Origin: Actinoplanes octamycinicus | Lineage (GTDB): Bacteria; Actinomycetota; Actinomycetes; Mycobacteriales; Micromonosporaceae | Length of the DNA stretch: 64,000 nt | Direction of reading: 5' to 3' | Assembly: GCF_014205225.1 (NCBI RefSeq) | Contig: NZ_JACHNB010000001.1 | Location: 4,631,501 to 4,695,500, forward strand | Part shown: in pieces, positions 16,879 through 25,556 of the stretch | Position numbering within the stretch: the first letter of the stretch is position 1 | Layout: each line of letters begins with the position of its first letter | Translations under genes and position numbers: made by a program | Notes under the pieces: model-generated | Told to the model about the DNA's origin: nothing | The model's database searches: none | What the model saw: the letters and a program-made list of their open reading frames with translations, nothing else

Positions 16879-18009
16879 TCAGCTGTCCCGGGCGGCCAGA
16901 TACTCGGCGGCGTTCCGCTTCCACCGCTCGGCCTCCTCGGCGAAGTCCGGGACGTCGGCCGGGTCGAAGGCGCCCTCGAAGAACTCCTTGATCGCCGCGT
17001 TCGCGCCGGCCGCCACCGGGCCGGAGCGGGCCAGCATCCGCCGCTCGTAGCGCAGCACGGCCTCGTCCGGTGCCGGGCCGGCGGCGATCTCCCGGGCCAG
17101 CTCGGCGCCGTCCAGCAGGGCCAGGTTCACCCCCTCGCCGCCGAACGGGGCCATCAGGTGCGCGGCGTCGCCGAGCAGGGTCAGGCCCGGCCGGTGCGGC
17201 CAGGTCAGCGGCGCCGGCAGCGCGAAGATCGGCCGGTGCACCAGGTCGCCCTCGCTGTCCGTGATCACCCGGCGCAGCTCGGGGGCGAAGCAGGCGAACC
17301 GCTCCAGCAGCTCGGCGCGCCCGCCGCGCCAGTCCGCCGCGACCGTGAGGCCGAGGTAGCCGCGCACGTGGCCGCCGCTGTTGCGCTGCAGGATGATGCT
17401 CCGCCCGTCGCCGTTGGCCCACATGTGCCCGGCGCCGACCAGCGCGGCGATCGCCGGGTGCCGGTCGTCCACGTCGTCGAACCGGACCTCGACGAAGGTG
17501 ACCCCGGTGTACTCCGGGGTGGCCGCGGTCAGCAGCGGCCGGACCCGGGACCAGGCGCCGTCCGCGCCGATCACCAGGCCGGCGGTGACCGACGAACCGT
17601 CCGCGAAGCGGATCCGGCCACCGTCGCGGACCTCGGTGACCTTGTGCCCCCAGCGGACCGTGCCCGGCCACAGCGAGGCGGCCAGCATCTCGCGCAGCTG
17701 GCGGCGGTCGATCTCCGGGGCGGCGGTCTCGTCGTCGTCGACGACGTGCTCCATGACCAGCGCGCCGGACGGGTCGAGCATCCGCTTGGACTGGGACTCC
17801 GGCCGGGCCAGGGCGGCGAACTCGGTGGTCAGCCCGGCGTCGGCCAGCGCGATCTGGCCGGTGTCGGCGTGGATGTCCAGGGTGCCGCCCTGATCGCGGG
17901 CGGTGACCGAGGCGTCCGCGTCGTAGACGGTGACGTCGATGCCGTGCAGTTGCAGGACCCGGGCGCAGGCGAGACCGCCGGGGCCGGCTCCGATGATGGC
18001 GATTTCCAT
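16879..18009 (-). CDS. FAD-dependent monooxygenase of the TetX-like group
   Basis: The 376-residue flavoprotein has the FAD dinucleotide motif IGAGPGGLACARVL at the N-terminus, the segment GGTLDIHADTGQ, the PEIDRRQLREML region and GDAAHLMAPFGGEGVN near the C-terminus. The order and wording of these motifs parallel TetX (GGTLDLHKGSGQ, PEINRNDLRAIL, GDAAHLMPPFAGQGVN), which hydroxylates and inactivates tetracyclines. The real substrate here is unknown; many soil relatives act on other aromatics. It is divergent from a TetR gene with two shared operators. The ATG at 18009 starts directly at the FAD-binding strand. Confidence 0.88.
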   Translation of the reverse strand: MEIAIIGAGPGGLACARVLQLHGIDVTVYDADASVTARDQGGTLDIHADTGQIALADAGLTTEFAALARPESQSKRMLDPSGALVMEHVVDDDETAAPEIDRRQLREMLAASLWPGTVRWGHKVTEVRDGGRIRFADGSSVTAGLVIGADGAWSRVRPLLTAATPEYTGVTFVEVRFDDVDDRHPAIAALVGAGHMWANGDGRSIILQRNSGGHVRGYLGLTVAADWRGGRAELLERFACFAPELRRVITDSEGDLVHRPIFALPAPLTWPHRPGLTLLGDAAHLMAPFGGEGVNLALLDGAELAREIAAGPAPDEAVLRYERRMLARSGPVAAGANAAIKEFFEGAFDPADVPDFAEEAERWKRNAAEYLAARDS

Positions 18010-18039
18010 GGTTATCACCCTTCGTGGGACAACTACCGA

Positions 18040-18051
18040 ACGACCGTTCGT
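18040..18051. promoter_or_regulatory. TetR operator, site 1
   Basis: ACGACCGTTCGT is an 11 of 12 match to the perfect palindrome of site 2. It lies 31 bp upstream of the TetX-like start. The two sites are 35 bp apart. Confidence 0.75.
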
Positions 18052-18074
18052 TAGATTCGACCGTAGGCTGCCGA

Positions 18075-18086
18075 ACGAACGTTCGT
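18075..18086. promoter_or_regulatory. TetR operator, site 2
   Basis: ACGAACGTTCGT is a perfect 12-bp palindrome, 18 bp before the tetR-type start, so repressor bound here would block its own gene. Confidence 0.78.
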
Positions 18087-18103
18087 CAAGTAGGGTGAGG
18101 GGC

Positions 18104-18667
18104 ATGACAGCGACGCGACGGGCGGGCAGCGAGACCCGCGCCGAGATCCTCCGGGTGGCCCTGGAGCTGTTCACCGAGCGCGGCTTCGAGGGCACCTCGA
18201 TCCGCGACCTGTCCGAGGCGCTGGGCATGACCAAGTCGTCGCTCTACTACCACTTCGAGGGCAAGGAGGCGATCATCCAGGCGCTGCTGGCCAGCCGGCG
18301 GGCCGAGGTCGACGAGCTGCTGGAGTGGATCGACGGCCAGGAGCCGGGGCCGGAGCTGCTGCGCCGCGCGGCGCTGCGCTGGGTCGACTCGACGGGGCGG
18401 GAGCGGATCCTCGGCATGCGGTTCGCGCACGCCAACGGGCCGACGATGGCCCGGCTGGCGGCCCAGGGCGGCACCCGCGGCTGGTTCGACGAGGCGATCA
18501 CCAGGATCCTCGGGCCGGACGCGCCGATGCCATCCCGGTTGCGCGCCCGGATGGCTTTCGACACGGTCAGCGCGGCGCTCTTCGCCGCGCAGGGGCAGCC
18601 GGCCAGCGAGGCGGACGTGCTGGCCGCGGCCCGCGCCGCGACCATCGCGCTGACCGCGCCGGACTGA
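18104..18667 (+). CDS. TetR-family regulator
   Basis: The 187-residue protein has the N-terminal HTH (AEILRVALELFTERGFEGTS then LGMTKSSLYYHFEGKEAII, about residues 12-55) and an all-helical ligand domain. It is divergent from the TetX-like monooxygenase; two near-identical palindromes lie in the 94-bp spacer, so it very likely represses both. The start at 18104 follows GTGAGGGGC. The ligand is probably the monooxygenase substrate. Confidence 0.93.
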   Translation: MTATRRAGSETRAEILRVALELFTERGFEGTSIRDLSEALGMTKSSLYYHFEGKEAIIQALLASRRAEVDELLEWIDGQEPGPELLRRAALRWVDSTGRERILGMRFAHANGPTMARLAAQGGTRGWFDEAITRILGPDAPMPSRLRARMAFDTVSAALFAAQGQPASEADVLAAARAATIALTAPD

Positions 18668-18699
18668 GGCCCGCTTCCCGCTGACGGTCCGCGGCTGGC

Positions 18700-19581
18700 T
18701 CAGATCCGGCCGGCGTCCAGCTCGCTGAGGATGTGGGTGAGCAGTTTCGGGGTCTCGGCCGGCGGCTCGGCCTCGATGAACAGGCGGCCGATCGCCGCGG
18801 CGTAGTGGTCCACCTCTTCCCGCTTGTCCAGGTAGAGCGCGCTGGTCAGGTGCTCGATGTAGACCACGTCGGGCAGCTCCTCGTGCGGGAACCGCAGGAT
18901 GCTGAACGCGCCGCCGGCCGCGGCGTGCCCGCCGGACTGGAACGGCATGATCTGCAGCCGCACGCTCGGTGACTCGCACACCTCGATCAGCGTGGCGATC
19001 TGCTCGCGCAGCACCTCCCGGCCGCCGATCGGGCGGCGCAGCACCGCCTCGTCCAGCACCGCCCAGAGCCGCGGCGCGTCCGGGCGGTCCAGCAGTTTCT
19101 TGCGCTCCATCCGCAGGCCGGCCCGCAGGTCGATCTCCTCCGGGCGGGCGCTGCCGTGACCCAGCCGGATCACCGCCCGGGCGTACGCGTCGGTCTGCAG
19201 CAGCCCCGGGACGAACTGCACCTCGTACGTCCGGATCAGCTCGGCCGCCTGCTCCAGGTCCAGATAGTTCTGGAACCAGGTGTCCAGCACGTCGCCGTAC
19301 GCCTGCCACCAACTCGGCGCGTTCGCCTCCCGGGCCAGCGCGACCAGCCGGTCGTGCTCGGCCTGGTCCACCACGCCGTAGAGCTTGAGCAGGTCGACGA
19401 TGTCGCGCTCCTTGAAGCCGACCCGCCCCAGCTCCATCCGGCTGATCTTGGACTCGGAGGCGCGGATGACATAGCCGGCCTGCTCGCGGCTCAGCCCACG
19501 GGACAGCCGCAGGGCACGCAGATGGGCGCCGACCTGGAGCCGGCGCACCGTCGAGCCGCCACCGTCGTGTTCCTCCGCCAA
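18700..19581 (-). CDS. XRE-family regulator with DUF5753 C-terminal domain
   Basis: The 293-residue protein has an N-terminal HTH (about residues 16-70: LRALRLSRGLSREQAGYVI, then SESKISRMELGRVG) and a long C-terminal domain with SWWQAYGDVL, YEVQFVPGLLQT and PFQSGGHAAAGGAFSILRFP, typical of DUF5753. These regulators are very numerous in filamentous actinobacteria and often pair with a small DUF397 protein. No DUF397 gene is adjacent; a DUF574-type methyltransferase gene lies just upstream on the same strand instead. Confidence 0.93.
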   Translation of the reverse strand: MAEEHDGGGSTVRRLQVGAHLRALRLSRGLSREQAGYVIRASESKISRMELGRVGFKERDIVDLLKLYGVVDQAEHDRLVALAREANAPSWWQAYGDVLDTWFQNYLDLEQAAELIRTYEVQFVPGLLQTDAYARAVIRLGHGSARPEEIDLRAGLRMERKKLLDRPDAPRLWAVLDEAVLRRPIGGREVLREQIATLIEVCESPSVRLQIMPFQSGGHAAAGGAFSILRFPHEELPDVVYIEHLTSALYLDKREEVDHYAAAIGRLFIEAEPPAETPKLLTHILSELDAGRI

Positions 19582-19611
19582 GGACGCACCTCCTAGCCAG
19601 GAGCCTAGGCC

Positions 19612-20409
19612 CTAAGGCTTCCTACCGACCGCGCAGTACTGACTGATCTCCTCGGCGTCCGCGTCCGCCGGGTCCGGCCGCCACCGGGTCACCGAGGTCA
19701 CCCCGGGCTCGACCAGCTCCAGGCCGTCGAAGAGCGCGGCGATCCGCTCCGGGCTGCGCAGGTGGTATTTCGGCTCGGCGGACAGGTTCCAGATCCGGGC
19801 GGCCTCGCGGACGTCCGGGTCGGTGTCGCTGCCGTCGTACATCGCGAAGTAGCTGCCGGACGGGAAGCGGGCCAGCAGCGTGTCGATGATCTGCTTGGCC
19901 TCGGCGTCGTCCTCGAGGTGCCCGAGAATGCCCATCAGCATCAGCGCCACCGGCTGGTCGAGGTCCAGCGTCTCCCGCGCCCGCTTAAGGATCTGCTCCG
20001 GATCGCGCAGGTCCGCGTCGACGTACGCGGTGGCCCCCTGCTCGGTGCTGGTCAGCAGCGCCCGCGCGTGCGCCAGGACCAGCGGGTCATGGTCGACGTA
20101 GACGATCCGGGCGGCCGGGTTGGTGGCCTGCGCGACCTCGTGCGTGTTGTCCGCGGTCGGCAGCCCGGTGCCGATGTCCAGGAACTGGGTGATCCCCGCC
20201 TCGCCGGCCAGGTAGCGCACCGCGCGCACCAGGTAGCGCCGGGAGAGCCGGGCGTGCGTGCCGAAGTGCGGCAGCGACGCGGTGATCTGATCGCCGACCG
20301 CGCGGTCGACCTCGAAGTTGTCCTTGCCGCCGAGCAGGTAGTTCCAGATCCGGGCGGTCTGCGGGACGCTCGTGTCGAGTTTCGGCACATCGGTCGGGTC
20401 GTCGCTCAC
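19612..20409 (-). CDS. SAM-dependent methyltransferase of the DUF574 type
   Basis: The protein (about 265 residues) starts with the hallmark PQTARIWNYLLGGKDNFEVDR and has a SAM-binding motif FLDIGTGLPTADNTHEVA and an acidic motif VYVDHDPLVL. These fit the actinobacteria-specific Methyltransf_19 family, which often sits beside XRE/DUF397 genes as here. Its substrate is unknown. A GTG at 20409 is preferred because GAGGA is 7 nt upstream; the GTG at 20415 would have only 1 nt spacing. Confidence 0.9.
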   Translation of the reverse strand: MSDDPTDVPKLDTSVPQTARIWNYLLGGKDNFEVDRAVGDQITASLPHFGTHARLSRRYLVRAVRYLAGEAGITQFLDIGTGLPTADNTHEVAQATNPAARIVYVDHDPLVLAHARALLTSTEQGATAYVDADLRDPEQILKRARETLDLDQPVALMLMGILGHLEDDAEAKQIIDTLLARFPSGSYFAMYDGSDTDPDVREAARIWNLSAEPKYHLRSPERIAALFDGLELVEPGVTSVTRWRPDPADADAEEISQYCAVGRKP

Positions 20410-20492
20410 GCGCACATCCTCGTGGCAGGGCGGACCCGGTGTCCTTTGTGGATCCGCGGCGGTCGTTTCGGATCAGCATACTCACCGACTGG

Positions 20493-21632
20493 TCACGTGT
20501 GGACGGTCTGTGCCACCCGGCGGAGGAACTCCGTGTTGGACCCGGTGGTGCGCAGCTGGGTGAGCAGCTGCCGCATGCCGTCCCGGCGGTCCTGGCCGGT
20601 CAGCGCCTTGCGGACCTGGGCGACGACGGCCAGCTCGGCCGGGGCGAGCAGCAGCTCGTCGTGCCGGGTGCCGGTGCCGGCCAGGTCGATGGCCGGGAAG
20701 ATCCGGGCCTCGGCGAGCGACCGGTCCAGCTTCAGCTCGGCGTTCCCGGTGCTCTTGTACTCCTCGAAGATCAGGTTGTCGAGCGCCGACCCGTTCTCCA
20801 CCAGGGCGGTCGCGATGATCGTCAGCGAGCCGCCGTTCTCGATCTTGCGGGCCGCGCCGAGCAGGCGTTTCGGCGGCTGCAGCGCGGTGCTGTCCAGGCC
20901 ACCGGAGAGGGTGCGGCCGCGGCCGGGCGGCGCCGTCAGGTTGTACGCCCGCCCCAGCCGGGTGATCGAGTCGAGCAGCACCACCACGTCCTCACCCAGC
21001 TCGGCCAGGCGTTTCGCCCGCTCGATCGCCAGCTCGGCGACCGCAGTGTGCTCCTGCGGCGGCCGGTCGAAGGTGGCCGCCACGATCTCCGCCTTGACCG
21101 TGCGGCGCATGTCGGTGACCTCTTCGGGCCGCTCGTCGACGAGCACCATCATCAGGTGGCACTCCGGGTGGTTCACCGCGATCGCGTTGGCCATCTGCTG
21201 CAGGATCGTGGTCTTGCCGGCTTTCGGCGGGGCGACGATCAGCGCCCGCTGCCCCTTGCCGATCGGCATCAGCAGGTCGATGACCCGGGTGGTGAGCAGG
21301 TCCCGCTCGGTCTCCAGGCGCAGCCGCTCCTGCGGGTAGAGCGCGGTCGTCCGGTAGAACTCCGGCCGTGGCCCGCTCGGCCGCCCGTTGACCGCGGTGA
21401 CCTGCAGCTGCGCCGGCTTGCCGGGCCGGCCGGACCGGGCGAAGCCGGTCACCCGGTCGCCGCGGCGCAGGCCCAGCCGGCGGGTCTCGGCGAGGGTGAC
21501 CGGCAGGTCGGCGCGGCCCGGCAGGTAGCCGTCGGCGCGCAGCCAGGCCCGGTCGTCGACGATGTCGAGGATGGCGTCGACCGCGAGCGTCTCCTCGGTC
21601 GATGGTGGGTTGTGGGTACGGGTAACCGTCAT
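20493..21632 (-). CDS. Short transcription termination factor Rho (paralog lacking the N-terminal domain)
   Basis: The 379-residue protein begins directly with the RNA-binding cold-shock-like domain (LDIVDDRAWLRADGYLPG, about residues 20-95) and continues into the hexameric ATPase. Walker A is APPKAGKTT, followed by VDERPEEVTDMRR; Walker B is VVVLLDSITR. The late motif GGLDSTALQPPKRLLGAARK is Rho-specific. The Rho_N helical domain and the long basic insert of usual actinobacterial Rho (600 or more residues) are absent. This is probably a second Rho. The ATG at 21632 has GGAG 8 nt upstream. Confidence 0.9.
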   Translation of the reverse strand: MTVTRTHNPPSTEETLAVDAILDIVDDRAWLRADGYLPGRADLPVTLAETRRLGLRRGDRVTGFARSGRPGKPAQLQVTAVNGRPSGPRPEFYRTTALYPQERLRLETERDLLTTRVIDLLMPIGKGQRALIVAPPKAGKTTILQQMANAIAVNHPECHLMMVLVDERPEEVTDMRRTVKAEIVAATFDRPPQEHTAVAELAIERAKRLAELGEDVVVLLDSITRLGRAYNLTAPPGRGRTLSGGLDSTALQPPKRLLGAARKIENGGSLTIIATALVENGSALDNLIFEEYKSTGNAELKLDRSLAEARIFPAIDLAGTGTRHDELLLAPAELAVVAQVRKALTGQDRRDGMRQLLTQLRTTGSNTEFLRRVAQTVHT

Positions 21633-21829
21633 GGGGAACACTCCAAGTCGAGCCGCGAGCGGGCTCGGGGGAAGCGAAACGACGGCACAGGCGGCGCGTC
21701 GTCAGGTGAGAAAGAGTCCCGGGCGGGGAATGCCACCGGCATCCGGGATGCGCCCACCGTAGCACCGTTCGCGGATTCGGCCCAGTAGGGCAGGATGGGG
21801 GTCACAGCTTCCGGGGGAGGGGAACGGGC

Positions 21830-22237
21830 ATGCCACTGTTGCGCCGGGTCATCGGATCGGTGCTGCGCCGGGTGCGCCAGCATCAGGGCCGCACGCTGAA
21901 GGAGGTGGCGGCCGCCGCCGGCGTCTCGCTGCCCTACCTGTCCGAGGTCGAGCGCGGCACCAAGGAGGCGTCCTCGGAGATCCTGGCCGCGATCTGCCGG
22001 GCCCTGGGCCTGCCGATGACCGACCTGCTCGACCTGGTCCGCCAGGAGATGATCCGCCAGCCGGTGCACCCGGTGCGCCCGGCCGGTCGCTACACCGTGG
22101 CGCCGGCCGTCCAGGCCCAGCGCGCCCAGGCCCAGCGCGGCCCGACCTGTTCGATCAGCGGCCGCCGCCCGGCCGGTGTGCGCGCCGGCGGTCGTCCCCG
22201 GGTGGCTTTCGCCGCCCGGCTCCACGTGACCTGCTGA
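21830..22237 (+). CDS. XRE-family regulator resembling ClgR
   Basis: The 135-residue protein has a single HTH domain (about residues 10-75). The segment GRTLKEVAAAAGVSLPYLS followed by EVERGTKEASSEILAAICRA closely follows ClgR, the activator of clp protease genes in actinobacteria. The C-terminal 60 residues are low-complexity. ClgR-type proteins are often controlled by proteolysis through the C-terminal residues, here ending RLHVTC. It is convergent with the L,D-transpeptidase gene, only 12 bp apart. Confidence 0.82.
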   Translation: MPLLRRVIGSVLRRVRQHQGRTLKEVAAAAGVSLPYLSEVERGTKEASSEILAAICRALGLPMTDLLDLVRQEMIRQPVHPVRPAGRYTVAPAVQAQRAQAQRGPTCSISGRRPAGVRAGGRPRVAFAARLHVTC

Positions 22238-22249
22238 GTGCCCCGCTGA

Positions 22250-23110
22250 TCAGGCCAGGACGGTGATGGCGGTGCCGGCCGGGATCTCCTCGATCAGCTT
22301 CTGCTGGGCCGGCCCCGGCATCCGGACGCAGCCGTTCGACACGCTGTGGCCGAAGACGCTGTCCTTGTACCAGGCGTGGATGCCGGTGTGCGCCAGCTGG
22401 AAGGCGGACGCCATCTTGTCCGGCTCCTCCGGGATCGAGCCCAGCACCAGCGCCCGCAGCCCGAGGTAGATGTCGCCCTTCATCGGGGTCGTGCCCATCA
22501 CGTAGGTGCGGCCCAGCGGGGTCGGCGTCTGCTTCGCGCCGGTCGCCACGGTCCACCGCTTCTGCTCCTCGCCGTCGCGCAGCCAGCGCAGCGTGTGCCG
22601 GGAGACCTCGACGATCAGGTGGTCGCGCAGCGTCTCGACGGCGTAGTCGCCGGGCGGCACCCAGCCGATCCGCCGGTTCACCGACGGGACCAGCACGGCC
22701 ACCCAGCCCCGGTCGCGGGCGACGATCGGGACCACGGTGCGCAGGCCGCTGATCTCCGGCGGCAGGTAGGCGCGCGGCTTGCCGCCCGGCGCGTCGTAGA
22801 GCGCCACCTTCGTCGCCGGGTGCAGGCCCTCGGTCGGGGCGACCGTGGAGTGCTGGTCGGGGTCGGCGGGCAGCTTCTCCGGCCCGTCCGCGTACGTGAT
22901 CACCGGCAGGCCGGCCGGCGGCGTCACCACGCGCGGAGGTTCCGGTGCGGCCGAGGGCGAGGCCGGTGCCGCGGACGAGGAGGGGGCCACCCACTGGCCC
23001 GCGCTCGGCGAAGGGTCTCGGTCGTGGGCGAGGCCGACGGCGGCGCCGGCGGCCAGCACCGCGGCGGCGGCCGTCGCGATCAGGTACACACGGGTCCGGG
23101 GGCTGGACAT
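22250..23110 (-). CDS. L,D-transpeptidase (YkuD domain), membrane-anchored
   Basis: The 286-residue protein has a hydrophobic N-terminal helix (residues 8-28, no lipobox), a Pro/Ala/Ser-rich linker, an SH3-like region (about 95-155) and a C-terminal YkuD domain. The active site is HSVSNGCVRM, with the catalytic cysteine and the upstream HTGIHAW histidine. It would form 3-3 peptidoglycan cross-links outside the membrane. The start codon at 23110 gives an N-in, C-out topology. Confidence 0.93.
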   Translation of the reverse strand: MSSPRTRVYLIATAAAAVLAAGAAVGLAHDRDPSPSAGQWVAPSSSAAPASPSAAPEPPRVVTPPAGLPVITYADGPEKLPADPDQHSTVAPTEGLHPATKVALYDAPGGKPRAYLPPEISGLRTVVPIVARDRGWVAVLVPSVNRRIGWVPPGDYAVETLRDHLIVEVSRHTLRWLRDGEEQKRWTVATGAKQTPTPLGRTYVMGTTPMKGDIYLGLRALVLGSIPEEPDKMASAFQLAHTGIHAWYKDSVFGHSVSNGCVRMPGPAQQKLIEEIPAGTAITVLA

Positions 23111-23193
23111 CGGGACAGCGTAACGACCACCCGGCGAAGGTGAAGGATCTTGTGAGCAACGAGTGGTTCACATCTCCGGGATAGGGTGCAGGC

Positions 23194-24201
23194 ATGCTGC
23201 GTAGGCTGGGCTTTCTCACCATCGGCCTGTTCGACGAGGCGGATCCGCGCCGCGGGCACGAGGCCACCCTGGAGATCATCGAGCTGGGCGAGCGGCTCGG
23301 CTTCGACAGCGCCTGGCTGCGCCACCGGCACCTGCAGTTCGGCATCTCCTCGCCGATCGCCGTGCTGGCCGCCGCCACCCAGCGCACCAGCCGGATCGAG
23401 CTGGGCACCGCGGTCACCCCGCTCGGCTGGGAGAACCCGCTGCGCCTCGCCGAGGACCTGGCCACCGTCGACCTGCTCTCCGGCGGCCGGCTCAACCCCG
23501 GCATCAGCGTCGGGCCGCCGATGCACTTCGACCGCGTCAAGGACGCGATCTATCCGGACACGGCCGACGCGGAGGACTTCAGCTACGCCCGGGTCGAGAG
23601 ACTGCTCGCTTGCGTACGAGGTGAGCCGGTCACCGACTTCCGCGGAACGGTCGGCTTCGAGCAGTTCTCCGATCGCGTGCAGCCCCACTCGCCGGGGCTG
23701 TCGTCCCGCCTCTGGTACGGCGGTGGCAGCCTGCGCTCGGCGGCCTGGGCCGGTGAGCACGGGATGAACTTCCTGACCAGCAGCGTGGTCAAGGCGGAGG
23801 AGTCGGAGGACTTCGACGCCGTCCAGCTCTCGCACATCCGCGCGTTCCGGGCCGCCCACCCGGACGGCGAGCGCGCCCGGGTCTCCCAGGGCCTGGTGGT
23901 GATCCCCACCGACTCGGCCACCGCGGCGCAGCGGAAGAAGTATGCGCAGTACGCCGAGCAGCGCTCACCGCGTACCAGAACTCCGCAGGGACCAGCGCGG
24001 ATGATGTTCGCGCCGGACGTGGTCGGCACCGCCGCGGAGATCGCGGAAAGGCTTGCGGAGCAAGCGGCCTTCCGAGAGATCGACGAGGTGGCGTTCGCGC
24101 TGCCGTTCACCTTCGAGCACGAGGACTACGTGCAGATCCTCACCGACATGGCGGAGCGGCTGGGTCCGGCCCTCGGATGGAAACCGGCTGCGGATCGCTG
24201 A
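23194..24201 (+). CDS. LLM-class flavin-dependent oxidoreductase
   Basis: The 335-residue protein is a luciferase-like TIM barrel. Motifs are GFLTIGLFDEADPRRG at the N-terminus, LGTAVTPLGWENPLRLAEDL in the middle and the C-terminal VGTAAEIAERL. Family members use FMN or F420. Nothing nearby defines a pathway. The 83-bp spacer from the divergent transpeptidase gene must hold both promoters. Confidence 0.9.
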   Translation: MLRRLGFLTIGLFDEADPRRGHEATLEIIELGERLGFDSAWLRHRHLQFGISSPIAVLAAATQRTSRIELGTAVTPLGWENPLRLAEDLATVDLLSGGRLNPGISVGPPMHFDRVKDAIYPDTADAEDFSYARVERLLACVRGEPVTDFRGTVGFEQFSDRVQPHSPGLSSRLWYGGGSLRSAAWAGEHGMNFLTSSVVKAEESEDFDAVQLSHIRAFRAAHPDGERARVSQGLVVIPTDSATAAQRKKYAQYAEQRSPRTRTPQGPARMMFAPDVVGTAAEIAERLAEQAAFREIDEVAFALPFTFEHEDYVQILTDMAERLGPALGWKPAADR

Positions 24202-24274
24202 CGCCGGGGCCGGATCAGCGCGCCGGGCGTTAGGCTGTGGCTGACCGTTTTCGCCGCTCAGAGGCGGGTTCCGG

Positions 24275-24913
24275 ATGGCTGAAGTGGTTCGTGACCGGGA
24301 AAGCCTGCTCGCGCGGATCATCCCGCTCGGCGGCGACCGGCGACTGATCGGGATCGCCGGGCCGCCCGGCGCCGGCAAGAGCACACTGGCCGGCTGGCTG
24401 GAGGCGCGGGTCGCCGAGCGGTGCGGCGCCGAGCCGCAGCGGGTCGCCCAGGTCCCGATGGACGGCTTCCACCTGCGCACCGCGGTGCTCGCCGAGCGGG
24501 GCCTGCGCGACCGCAAGGGCGCGCCGGAGACCTTCGACCGGGACGGGTTCGCCGACCTGCTGTGCCGGGCGCGGACCGCGACCGGCGAGATCACCGCCCC
24601 GGCCTACAGCCGGGAGCTGCACGAGCCGGTGCCGGACGCGCACCGGATCCCGGCCTCGGTCCGGCTGATCATCAGCGAGGGGAACTACCTGCTCCTGCCG
24701 GACGACGGCTGGGCCCGGGCCGGCGAGTGCCTGGACGAGATCTGGTACCTCGACGTGAGCTGGGCGGTGACCCGGCAGCGCCTGATCGACCGGCAGATCG
24801 CCGGCGGCCGCACCCCGGAGGCGGCCGCGGCCTGGGTCGACGGCAACGACAAGCGCAACACCGAGCTGGTCGCCGCGGCGGCCGGCCGGGCCACGGTCAT
24901 CCTGCGGCCCTGA
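24275..24913 (+). CDS. Nucleoside/nucleotide kinase family protein (uridine kinase-like P-loop)
   Basis: The 212-residue protein has the P-loop IGIAGPPGAGKSTLAGWL near residue 25 and the segment VPMDGFHLR, where uridine/pantothenate kinase-like enzymes bind substrate. EGNYLLLPDDGW serves as the Walker-B-like strand and the tail has the VDGNDKRNTELV motif. These proteins phosphorylate a small hydroxyl compound, often fructose, a nucleoside or pantothenate; the substrate cannot be chosen here. Its 3' end overlaps the convergent 2H phosphoesterase gene by 17 bp. Confidence 0.88.
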   Translation: MAEVVRDRESLLARIIPLGGDRRLIGIAGPPGAGKSTLAGWLEARVAERCGAEPQRVAQVPMDGFHLRTAVLAERGLRDRKGAPETFDRDGFADLLCRARTATGEITAPAYSRELHEPVPDAHRIPASVRLIISEGNYLLLPDDGWARAGECLDEIWYLDVSWAVTRQRLIDRQIAGGRTPEAAAAWVDGNDKRNTELVAAAAGRATVILRP

Positions 24914-25556
24914 GCGGCAGCGTGCCGACCCGGTCCCACTTCCACCGCCGGTCGTCCCGGTTGAGCCGGACCAGGTGCAGCTCACGGGCGGTCAGCGAGA
25001 CCCGGCGGTCGGGGAGCGCGCGCAGCGCCCGGACGATCGGGGCGGTCGGCACGGCCGCGCTGAGGTAACCGATCGAGACGTGCGGCCAGAAATGGTCGTC
25101 GGCGCCGGAGATCGCGCCGACGACCGAGGCGGTGACCCGGCGCAGCAGCAGCCGGTGCCGCTGGATGGCCGGCCACGGCGTGACCCGGAGCACCACCGCC
25201 TCCGGGTTCGGGTCGACCGGGCCGAAGGTGAGCGGCAGCGGGGCGAGCGGGAGGTCGCGGGCCGCGTCCAGGACCCGGGCGGCCTGCTCCGGAGTGACCT
25301 CGTCGGTGAAGCCCACCTGCTGCAGGCTGACGTGCAGGTTCGCCGCCGGGTCCAGCCACCGGGCGGGCAGGGCCGCGAGGTGGTCGGTGGCCAGGGCCGC
25401 CAGGGCAGTTTCGGCGGTCAGATCGAGATACCACCAGTACGACGTACGGCCGGGGCGCCAGCCGTTGCGCCACTCCCAGTGCGGCCGGGTGAGCGGGGCC
25501 GCGGCGAACTGCTGCCAGCGGAGCCGGGTCTCGGTCTCCTGGTCCCGCGTCGTCAC
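24897..25556 (-). CDS. 2'-5' RNA ligase/2H phosphoesterase family protein
   Basis: The 219-residue protein has the two HxS motifs of the 2H superfamily, in NLHVSLQQVG and FWPHVSIGYL, about 75 residues apart. These histidines act on 2',3'-cyclic or 2'-5' phosphodiesters. The first 60 residues (HWEWRNGWRPGRTSYWWYL) are aromatic-rich. The GTG start overlaps the stop of the HAD gene (GTGA), so the two are coupled; the longer frame upstream is antisense to it. Confidence 0.85.
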   Translation of the reverse strand: MTTRDQETETRLRWQQFAAAPLTRPHWEWRNGWRPGRTSYWWYLDLTAETALAALATDHLAALPARWLDPAANLHVSLQQVGFTDEVTPEQAARVLDAARDLPLAPLPLTFGPVDPNPEAVVLRVTPWPAIQRHRLLLRRVTASVVGAISGADDHFWPHVSIGYLSAAVPTAPIVRALRALPDRRVSLTARELHLVRLNRDDRRWKWDRVGTLPLRAAG

